Source of the DNA: Acidobacteriota bacterium
GTDB taxonomy: Bacteria > Acidobacteriota > Vicinamibacteria > Vicinamibacterales > UBA8438
Direction: 5' to 3'
Length of the DNA stretch: 6,821 nt
NCBI GenBank assembly: GCA_012963185.1
Contig: DTWD01000291.1
Location: forward strand, 1 to 6,821
Shown here in pieces: positions 1 to 6,220 of the stretch. Position numbers and translations under genes: made by a program. Every line of letters starts with the position of its first letter. Within the stretch, counting starts at the first letter, position 1. Below the pieces are notes generated by a model, which saw nothing but the letters and a program-made list of their open reading frames with translations, was not told the origin of the DNA and did not search any database.

Positions 1-1541
1 AAACTGGCATGCGGCCGCAACTCTTGAAACTTAAGAAATCCTTGGGGACGAGACGTGTGGTAGATACCAACATCGTATTTCCGAAACCCAGTCCGACGTA
101 CGAAGCCGACTTCAGGATTAAAATCTTCACCATTTTCCTGATAACCGGATACGACACGCCACACTTCTGAGTTGTAGGTCGCCGACAGGTTCAATGCATG
201 ATCACGACCAGTTCGACCGGGAGTCTGAGTCCGACCGACAAATCCTTGAACAATCCCGTTCTCCCCAATTCCTAACCGACCATCAACAGCGTAGGTGCGG
301 TTATGGTCAGTCGAAAGCGACTGCGGGCCCGTTGCCTGCCTGTTTACGAACAGACCGCCGATACTCGAACGGTTTGGTAAATCACGCCGCATACGAGCGA
401 CCGTAAAATTATTCGCTGGTGAAATGCCCTCAAGTCCTTCCGTCTGCATGTTGAGCACCCCAACTGTCACCGTGTCTGAAACTTTCCCTGACAGCCGAGC
501 ACCGGCACGGATAGGGATTTGCGCGCCAGAATCGCTAATCCCGATACGACGACTAAAGAAGAGTTCTGTTTGTCCGAGGTCGCGACCAGCGGCGCCGGCA
601 TTGTTAACCGAAAACACGCCAGCGTTTTCCAGAAAAAACGGCCTTTTTTCCGGGAAAAAAAGGTTAAAGCGATCCAAGTTCAGTTGCTGATCATCGACTT
701 CCACCTGCGCAAAGTCAGTGTTGTAAGTGCCATCCAGCGTAAGACCAGATGTCACGCTGTACTTAAGGTCAGCACCAAAATCACCCGAAGCGACCGGTCC
801 ACGAGTGGGTTCGGCATCACGCGCTACTGCCTCCCCGATAACGTACGGGGTAATTTGAAGGTTACTGGCCATTCCAATCGGCGTCTCCATACCCATGAGT
901 TGTCCAGCCATCGAGACTCGGTACAAATTGTATTGCCGAGGGACAGGCGACCAATATGCCGTTTCATTTCTCCGGCGTATATTTCTTTGGAAATTCACAC
1001 CCCATACCTGCTCTGCACGAACCGGATATCGAATCGTTCGAAGCGGTATCGCAAACTCAGCACTCCACCCGATCTCAGAAATCGCTGTGCGCACTTGCCA
1101 CGCACCATCCCAATTCACATTAAAACCGCCGGCAGTCCCTCGAGAAAACCCGCCGCGCCCTCCTCGGCGAGATCCCCCTCGGCTTCCGCCTTCATTAATT
1201 ACTTGTCCGTCATATTCCTGACCGGCTGGCGTCGTCCCAAAAACAAAGCCATTCTGTTGATCCGAGAATGTATCTAGCACAAGCTGAAAGCTATCAGCTT
1301 CATTCATGGACGAATCTCGGCGACTATCACGAACAATGATCGACGACGGGTCCCTGTCGTAGCAGACAACCCCGAAGTAAACCGTATCCGCCGTAAAAAC
1401 AACTCGTACCTCTGTTTTTTCACTGGCTGATTCCCCTTCGTTAGGTGTGCTCTGAACAAAGCCTGTAGCTGGCGTTGCGGTTCCCCAGGCGGAATCCTCA
1501 AGTACCAAACCATCCATCACCGGTGGCGTATCAACTTGTAC
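1..1541 (-). repeat. Direct repeat unit B (coding duplication)
   Basis: This stretch aligns colinearly and in the same orientation with 2304..3841. The offset is 2303 bases near the left edge, 2309 near position 1284 and 2300 near 1541, so every length difference is a multiple of three and the reading frame is kept. Matching landmarks are the CCGCAACTCTTGAAAC stretch near 15-31 and the GAAAGCTATCAGC stretch near 1286-1298. The signal peptides and the first mature residues are not alike. This is an old gene duplication, not a mobile element: no terminal inverted repeats or transposase were seen. Confidence 0.8.
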
Positions 1542-1664
1542 AGCATCGAGTTGATACATCACCCCAATGCTGTTCGCGGCGGGTTCGACTGGCGACTGCG
1601 CGGAAACGGTACAGGCCAAACTTATGAATAAAAACCCGACCCGCCCGATCGTACGTTTATGCAC
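1..1664 (-). CDS. CBM9-like/DUF5916 outer-membrane protein, paralogue B (3' end beyond window)
   Basis: Reading from 1664 to base 1 gives 554 open codons with no stop, so the gene is cut by the window edge and is not broken. I chose the GTG at 1664..1662 because it is followed at once by a signal peptide (MHKRTIGRVGFLFISLACTVSA, cleavage before QS). An in-frame TTG at 1670 is an alternative, and a stop lies just upstream at 1694..1692. The mature protein has a CBM9-like region (about residues 40-235, with DSRRDSSMNEADSFQ, FGTTPAGQEYDGQ and an Arg/Gly-rich loop). The start of the DUF5916 barrel follows, with the family hallmark NTDFAQVEVD and then RFNLFFPEKRPFFLE. It aligns colinearly with the upstream gene at roughly three-quarters identity by eye; about 200 C-terminal residues should lie outside. 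It starts 23 bases after the upstream stop, with no terminator between, so co-transcription is likely. Family function is unknown: the CBM9-like fold suggests glycan binding and the barrel an outer-membrane location. Confidence 0.88.
   Translation of the reverse strand, partial: MHKRTIGRVGFLFISLACTVSAQSPVEPAANSIGVMYQLDAVQVDTPPVMDGLVLEDSAWGTATPATGFVQSTPNEGESASEKTEVRVVFTADTVYFGVVCYDRDPSSIIVRDSRRDSSMNEADSFQLVLDTFSDQQNGFVFGTTPAGQEYDGQVINEGGSRGGSRRGGRGGFSRGTAGGFNVNWDGAWQVRTAISEIGWSAEFAIPLRTIRYPVRAEQVWGVNFQRNIRRRNETAYWSPVPRQYNLYRVSMAGQLMGMETPIGMASNLQITPYVIGEAVARDAEPTRGPVASGDFGADLKYSVTSGLTLDGTYNTDFAQVEVDDQQLNLDRFNLFFPEKRPFFLENAGVFSVNNAGAAGRDLGQTELFFSRRIGISDSGAQIPIRAGARLSGKVSDTVTVGVLNMQTEGLEGISPANNFTVARMRRDLPNRSSIGGLFVNRQATGPQSLSTDHNRTYAVDGRLGIGENGIVQGFVGRTQTPGRTGRDHALNLSATYNSEVWRVVSGYQENGEDFNPEVGFVRRTGFRKYDVGIYHTSRPQGFLKFQELRPHAS
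633..663 (-). other. Terminator-like hairpin plus T-run inside paralogue B
   Basis: Read on the minus strand, CCTTTTTT (663..656) can pair with AAAAAAGG (649..642) around a six-base loop. Three bases follow, then a run of six T (638..633). The layout resembles an intrinsic terminator, although the stem is mostly A-T and therefore weak. It lies in the codons for the conserved FFPEKRPFF motif. Paralogue A encodes nearly the same residues with mixed codons and lacks the homopolymer runs. It may simply be codon choice. Confidence 0.25.
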
Positions 1665-1687
1665 GTGCAAATGATTATTAACTGCGG

Positions 1688-4096
1688 TTATTCAAGAACA
1701 TCGAAGAGGTAACTATATTTTAGGATCAAGCTACGCCCCGCGCCATTTGGAATGATGTCGCCAATACCCTCGGTCTCGCTATAAACCAAGAAAAGACCGG
1801 TATTAGCATCCTGCAACCAGCCGAAACGGAAATTCACGGACCAGAGATCAGCGCTGTCATTGTGTTGCACTAATGATTGGGCAAAAATTCTGGGGGAAAA
1901 ATTATATGCCGCCCTAATGCTCGTTAAGTTTGTAATAGTGTTGCCGAGTGGGAGGTCGATGGCGTTCCGGCTATAACTTAGCGACATATTAAATGTCTCG
2001 CTGTAACGCGCACGAATCGAAGGCCGCACTGTCATGAGTGTGCCACCAAAAAAACCTCCATGGGCCACGCTGAGGCTGGCACTTACCGGCGCCGACCGGT
2101 TATAACGGAACGACCATTGTGTTTCGCCAAAATCATAACGTCCTGGTAGCACTTGAATTCCTGAGATCTTGAACGCCTCAAATACTCGCTCCTGCCGAAT
2201 ATCGTACGACACACCCCCGGACGAACTGTCTGTAAATTCCCCGTCAAAATGATTGTGCAAATACGTGGTTTCCATCACACCATCAAAGTTCCAGAATCGG
2301 GTAAAACTCATATGAGGCCGCAACTCTTGAAACCCCAGAAAACCGTTAGGGCGGGACGTATTATTGAGCCCAAAATCAAACTTACGAAATCCGTTTCGGC
2401 GCCTTAGAAAACCAACCTCAGGATTAAAGTCTTCCCCGTTTTCCTGATAACCGCCAATAACGCGCCACATCTCTGAATCGTACTGACCGGACAAATTTAA
2501 AGCATGGTCTCGCCCAGTACGCCCGGGTGTCTGTGTCCGTCCGACAAAACCCTGAACCGTCCCGTTCTGACCGATTCCCCATCTCCCGTCAAACGCATAA
2601 CTCCGGTTGTAATCATCAGGCCGTGCCAGACTTCCTGTGCCTTGTCGGTTCACAAAAATCCCGCCGAAACTCGATCGATTCGGTAACTCTCGACGCATCC
2701 GTGCCACCGTAAAATTATTCGCGGTCGAAAGACCATCGACCGCTTCGGTCTGCATATTAAGTAACCCGACCGTCGTGTTATTCGTCATCTTTCCAGACAT
2801 ACGGGCACCGGCAAGAATCGGGACTTGGGCACCGGAATCACTAATGCCAATGCGACGACTAAAAAATAGTTCCGTCTGACCCAGATTGCGACCACTCGCC
2901 GGCCCAGCATTATTGACCGCAAATAAACCTGCATTCTCTAGAAAAAACGGTCGCTTCTCAGGAAAAAGAAGATTGAACCGATCGAGGTTGATTTGCTGAT
3001 TATCCACCTCTACCTGGGCGAAATCCGTGTTGTAAGTGGCGTCAAGCGTTAGTCCCGATGTGACGCTGTACTTAACGTCACCACCCCAGTCACCAATCGC
3101 AAGTGTTGTATTCCGCGCATCGGCATCTCGCTTCACAAGCTCTCCGATTACGTAGGGTGTGAGCTGCAAGTTCCGTGACAGACCGACAGGCGCCTGCACA
3201 CCCGTCAACAGTCCAGCCATAGATACGCGATAAAGATTGTACTGCCTAGGTAATGGCGCCCAAAACGCCGTCTCATTTCTCCGACGTATAGTTCGTTGAA
3301 AGTTGATCCCCCATTCCTGGTCCACTTGATCGCTGTACCGAATAGTGCGGAAAGGAATCGCAAACTCAATACTCCACCCAATATCCGAAACATCTGTTCG
3401 GACCTGCCACGCACCATCCCAATTGAGATTGAAGCCACCACCGCTACCCCGAGAAAATCCGCCTTGACCTCCCGTGCGAAATCCACCGCGACCTGCTCCC
3501 TCGTTCACCACCTGTCCGTCGTATTCTTGGCCGGCAGGTGTCGTGCCGAAAACAAATCCATTTTGCTGATCGTTAAACGTATCGAGCACCATCTGAAAGC
3601 TATCAGCATCATTCATCGACGAATCTCGCCGACTATCGCTCATAATGATTGACGAGGGATCGCGGTCATAACACACAACACCAAAATAAACCGTGTCCTC
3701 CGTAAAAATAACCCTTACTTCTGTTCGTTCGGTGGCTGGTTCCCCCTCATTAGGAGTACTTTGCAGAAATCCTGACACAGGCACGGCGTCAGACCACGCG
3801 GCGTCATTGAGCACATCCCCGTCAAGGACTGGTAGCTGTACCTGCTCGACTCGCTCTGCGCTAACGACCTTCTGGACGAATGATGTTGGAGGATTATCCG
3901 TTGGCCGTGTCTGACTCTGCGCCACAGGATAAGTCGTAGCCACACAAAAAGTCACCGAAACCGCTACAACCCGAAAAACCCGCCGATACGCAATACCCGT
4001 TACACACAAAACTGAATCGTTTCTGGCCTCATCGTTCGTAAATATCGCATCTGATGTGAGTAAAAGCCCTATATGGTAACAGTTTGAATTACGCAC
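1688..4096 (-). CDS. CBM9-like/DUF5916 outer-membrane beta-barrel protein, paralogue A
   Basis: This is a complete 802-codon gene if it starts at the GTG at 4096, within the usual 700-900 residues of the family. A CBM9-like domain spans about residues 85-280, with DGDVLNDAAW at its start, DSRRDSSMNDADSFQ, FGTTPAGQEYDGQ and a Gly/Arg-rich loop at about 199-222. The DUF5916 beta-barrel fills the rest; its hallmark NTDFAQVEVD and RFNLLFPEKRPFFLE lie at about residues 355-390, and the protein ends KYSYLFDVLE. Alternating polar/hydrophobic strands with many Tyr, Phe, Asn and Arg fit an outer-membrane barrel. The start is uncertain: the only signal-peptide-like stretch (RRVFRVVAVSVTFCVATTY, cleavage after PVA) begins near residue 38, so the GTG start leaves an odd leader. 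An in-frame TTG at 4009 (residue 30) would give a normal signal peptide. It is the first gene of a tandem pair and is divergent from the tannase. Such proteins are often annotated as carbohydrate-binding family 9 proteins; the substrate is unknown. Confidence 0.9.
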   Translation of the reverse strand: MRNSNCYHIGLLLTSDAIFTNDEARNDSVLCVTGIAYRRVFRVVAVSVTFCVATTYPVAQSQTRPTDNPPTSFVQKVVSAERVEQVQLPVLDGDVLNDAAWSDAVPVSGFLQSTPNEGEPATERTEVRVIFTEDTVYFGVVCYDRDPSSIIMSDSRRDSSMNDADSFQMVLDTFNDQQNGFVFGTTPAGQEYDGQVVNEGAGRGGFRTGGQGGFSRGSGGGFNLNWDGAWQVRTDVSDIGWSIEFAIPFRTIRYSDQVDQEWGINFQRTIRRRNETAFWAPLPRQYNLYRVSMAGLLTGVQAPVGLSRNLQLTPYVIGELVKRDADARNTTLAIGDWGGDVKYSVTSGLTLDATYNTDFAQVEVDNQQINLDRFNLLFPEKRPFFLENAGLFAVNNAGPASGRNLGQTELFFSRRIGISDSGAQVPILAGARMSGKMTNNTTVGLLNMQTEAVDGLSTANNFTVARMRRELPNRSSFGGIFVNRQGTGSLARPDDYNRSYAFDGRWGIGQNGTVQGFVGRTQTPGRTGRDHALNLSGQYDSEMWRVIGGYQENGEDFNPEVGFLRRRNGFRKFDFGLNNTSRPNGFLGFQELRPHMSFTRFWNFDGVMETTYLHNHFDGEFTDSSSGGVSYDIRQERVFEAFKISGIQVLPGRYDFGETQWSFRYNRSAPVSASLSVAHGGFFGGTLMTVRPSIRARYSETFNMSLSYSRNAIDLPLGNTITNLTSIRAAYNFSPRIFAQSLVQHNDSADLWSVNFRFGWLQDANTGLFLVYSETEGIGDIIPNGAGRSLILKYSYLFDVLE
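2304..3841 (-). repeat. Direct repeat unit A (coding duplication)
   Basis: This is the partner of the repeat at 1..1541. It covers the CBM9-like domain and the first part of the DUF5916 barrel of paralogue A. The remaining 3' part of this gene (1688..2303) has no partner inside the window because paralogue B runs off the edge there. Confidence 0.8.
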
Positions 4097-4146
4097 GATT
4101 TCTACTTGCCGAAAAGACCAATCCGAGTCAATCTAATCGTTAAATC
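4097..4146. promoter_or_regulatory. Divergent intergenic region between the barrel pair and the tannase
   Basis: Both transcription units must start in or near this segment, which is 50 bases long by the GTG start of the barrel gene and about 137 bases (4010..4146) if the TTG at 4009 is used. On the minus strand TTGACT (4131..4126) is a good match to a -35 box, but the hexamers 17-18 bases further on (CAAGTA or AAGTAG) are poor -10 boxes. On the plus strand TTGCCG (4106..4111) and TCTAAT (4132..4137) are 20 bases apart, too far for a standard promoter. I see no convincing operator and no Shine-Dalgarno before the ATG at 4147. The location is firm; the exact elements are not. Confidence 0.4.
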
Positions 4147-5751
4147 ATGATCGGACGACAACTAGCGAATAAGCGTTACATCGCGTCAACCAGAAAACTC
4201 GTAAAACTATTGAGTTTCGTGATCGCAATTTTCGTGATCATGGTCGCCCCTGCATACGCTGCCACCTGTGAAGAAATCGCCTCCTCAGTTCTCCCCGATA
4301 CCACGATAAATAGCGCGTCGATACTTCAGGCCGGGTCATTTACCCCACCTGGTCTAAATGACCCACTGCAACTCCCAACAATCTGCCGAGTAATTGGTAC
4401 GACATCTCCGTCAATAAATTTTGAGGTCTGGCTCCCGCTAAATGGCTGGAACGGAAACTTCCACGTATCTGGAAATGGTGGTATGGCCGGCGTCATTGGT
4501 TATAGCAGTATGGCCGCCGCCCTCCAGCGAGGTTACGTTGTGGCTAGCACCGACACAGGTCACGTACGACCTGACGCTGGTTCTTTTGATGCATCGTGGG
4601 CTCTAGGCCATCCTGAGTTAGTCACCGATTTCGGTCACCGCGCTTTACACATGACGGCAGTTAATGGCAAAGCCATTACTGCGTTGTTCTATAACCAGGC
4701 ACCGAAATATTCCTACTATGTCGGCTGCTCAAAAGGCGGCCAGCAAGGCTTAATGGAAGCACAGCGTTACCCCGATGATTTTGATGGAATCGTTGCAGGA
4801 AACCCCGCCAACGACTGGACACGTTTTTACGCGGGTGCTCATCTTTGGTACTCGCTCGCGACCCTTCGGGATACGGCCAGTTATATTCCTCGTTCGAAAT
4901 TGCCGTTGCTGGCTAATGCCGTCAATGCTGCATGTGATGCGCTCGATGGGCTTGAAGACGGAGTGCTTGACGACCCTCGCCAGTGTAGGTTTGAACCAGA
5001 AACGCTGACCTGTCCTTCTAACCAGGACACCGACACCTGCTTAACGGTTGCTCAGGTTCAGACGGTTAAGAGCATCTGGGCTGGTGCTACAACTTCCTCG
5101 GGTGAGACCATCTTTCCCGGACTTGTTCCGGGCGGTGAAAACGGCCCGGGAGGCGGTTGGGGAACTTGGGTAACTGGCCCCGAACCATTCGCCAGTCTCC
5201 ACTGGAAAGCCGCTGAAGGTTTTTTTAAATACATGGTCTTTGAAGACCCAGACTGGAATTTTCGGACTTTTGATTTCGACGACCATCTGGACTTTGCTCT
5301 TGAAAAGGTGGGCGCTCAACTGGACAGTGCAGACCCAAACCTCGATCGTTTCCGAGACGGAGGATCAAAATTGATCGTGTACCACGGTTGGAGTGACCCT
5401 GATATTTCTCCGCTCGGGTCAATTAACTATTACGAAGATGTTCTCGCATACTCCGGTGCTAACAACAACCGCAGTCAGACGCTTTCAGAAACGCAAGAAT
5501 TTTTCAGACTCTTCATGGTGCCTGGCCTTGGCCATTGCCGGGGGGGGCCAGGCTACAACCATCTCGACCCACTCTCAGCACTCGAGGAATGGGTGGAAGC
5601 TGACAACCCACCGCGAAAAATCCTTGGCTCGCGGATCGAAAATGGAATAACCATCCGGACAAGACCACTATGCCCATATCCCGAAGTCGCTAAATGGAAC
5701 GGCATCAGTGACCCAGATGACGCCAACAGCTTTACATGCGTGGCAGAGTAA
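4147..5751 (+). CDS. Secreted tannase/feruloyl esterase family hydrolase
   Basis: The 534-residue product has the usual length for the tannase and feruloyl esterase family (alpha/beta hydrolases that cleave esters of aromatic acids such as gallate or ferulate). An N-terminal signal peptide (LVKLLSFVIAIFVIMVAPAYA, residues 18-38) sends it out of the cytoplasm. The N-terminal family pattern is present (CEEIASSVLP, LPTICRVIG, WLPLNGWNGNF, GNGGMAG). Catalytic residues are all visible: Ser195 in GCSKGG, Asp417 in HGWSDPDISP and His463 in GLGHCRGG. Cys194 and Cys464 directly flank Ser and His and form the family's CS-D-HC disulfide arrangement. The segment CDALDGLEDGVLDD looks like the family's calcium-binding loop in the lid. 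The true substrate cannot be read from sequence; other aromatic esters are possible. It is divergent from the DUF5916 pair and is followed after 10 bases by a TPR lipoprotein gene. The ATG at 4147 has no clear ribosome binding site but is well placed for the signal peptide. Confidence 0.93.
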   Translation: MIGRQLANKRYIASTRKLVKLLSFVIAIFVIMVAPAYAATCEEIASSVLPDTTINSASILQAGSFTPPGLNDPLQLPTICRVIGTTSPSINFEVWLPLNGWNGNFHVSGNGGMAGVIGYSSMAAALQRGYVVASTDTGHVRPDAGSFDASWALGHPELVTDFGHRALHMTAVNGKAITALFYNQAPKYSYYVGCSKGGQQGLMEAQRYPDDFDGIVAGNPANDWTRFYAGAHLWYSLATLRDTASYIPRSKLPLLANAVNAACDALDGLEDGVLDDPRQCRFEPETLTCPSNQDTDTCLTVAQVQTVKSIWAGATTSSGETIFPGLVPGGENGPGGGWGTWVTGPEPFASLHWKAAEGFFKYMVFEDPDWNFRTFDFDDHLDFALEKVGAQLDSADPNLDRFRDGGSKLIVYHGWSDPDISPLGSINYYEDVLAYSGANNNRSQTLSETQEFFRLFMVPGLGHCRGGPGYNHLDPLSALEEWVEADNPPRKILGSRIENGITIRTRPLCPYPEVAKWNGISDPDDANSFTCVAE

Positions 5752-5761
5752 CAGAAAACAA

Positions 5762-6220
5762 ATGCGCAACTGCTGGCAGAAAAGCGCGGCGCAAAAGATG
5801 CTATTCGCAATTATCTGTGCCGCCGCCACACTTTTAACTGCCTGTGAAAGATTGCCACTCTGGCGAACCTATAGTGCCGCCGGTTTGGAGGCTTTTGCGA
5901 ATGGCGACGTAGCTAGAGCAGAACATTTCTTAACGGCTGCCGTAAAAGACGCCGAGCGACACGGCCCCAACGACTTTAGAGTCGCCATTACACTGAATAT
6001 TTTAGCTGGATACTATCGAACGCTTGAACGCTATAACGAAGCGGAGTCGCTCTACGAGCGAGCGTTGGCCGTCGCGGAATCCCGCTGGGCTCCGAACCAC
6101 CCGCGCATCGCCGGAATTCTCGAAAACTATTCACTCTTATTATCACAAACTGGGCGTGTTAATGAAGGGGCTCTTATGGCTGGTCGCGCGGCGGCCATTC
6201 GTCGCTCCCAATCTAATTAA
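5762..6220 (+). CDS. Small TPR-repeat lipoprotein
   Basis: From the ATG at 5762 the product has 152 residues. It begins with a short basic stretch, a hydrophobic segment (MLFAIICAAATLL) and a lipobox LTAC with the acylated Cys at residue 28, so it is probably a membrane-anchored lipoprotein. The rest is tetratricopeptide-like helices: AAGLEAFANGDVARAEHF, then NILAGYYRTLERYNEAESLY, then APNHPRIAGILENYSLLL. The spacing and the NHP turn resemble the 42-residue TPR variants seen in kinesin-light-chain-like repeats. TPRs bind proteins; the partner is unknown. Start choice: an ATG at 5708 would overlap the tannase by 44 bases and put 18 polar residues before the signal; an ATG at 5798 gives a minimal lipoprotein signal. 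I prefer 5762, 10 bases after the tannase stop, which suggests one operon. The 3' end overlaps the convergent TerC gene by 8 bases. Confidence 0.78.
   Translation: MRNCWQKSAAQKMLFAIICAAATLLTACERLPLWRTYSAAGLEAFANGDVARAEHFLTAAVKDAERHGPNDFRVAITLNILAGYYRTLERYNEAESLYERALAVAESRWAPNHPRIAGILENYSLLLSQTGRVNEGALMAGRAAAIRRSQSN

Noticed and set aside
11..18. GCGGCCGC (NotI site) near the left edge, as a possible cloning or adapter junction
   Set aside because: It is in frame and encodes residues matching copy A (the LRPH segment), with homologous sequence on both sides.
519..1277. Long plus-strand open frame (252 codons), with a second at 295..690, opposite copy B
   Set aside because: They lie antisense to a frame with a signal peptide and strong family motifs. 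Their composition is Arg/Ser/Pro-rich with no domain, and a similar shadow opposite copy A (2637..2879) is explained by the duplication.
1..1664. Copy B as a pseudogene
   Set aside because: Direct translation from 1664 to the edge is uninterrupted, with all length differences from copy A in multiples of three; the missing stop is due only to the window edge.
3205..3486. Minus-strand open frame of 93 codons within copy A, and plus-strand 3296..3652
   Set aside because: Both are alternative frames of the CBM9-like coding region with no recognisable domain.
4144..4151. ATCATGAT palindrome at the tannase start codon as an operator
   Set aside because: It is only eight bases, has no second copy in the intergenic region, and is easily explained by chance.
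5553..5810. Minus-strand open frame across the tannase/TPR junction, and another at 5041..5319
   Set aside because: They are antisense to the catalytic part of the tannase and have no domain, signal or context support.
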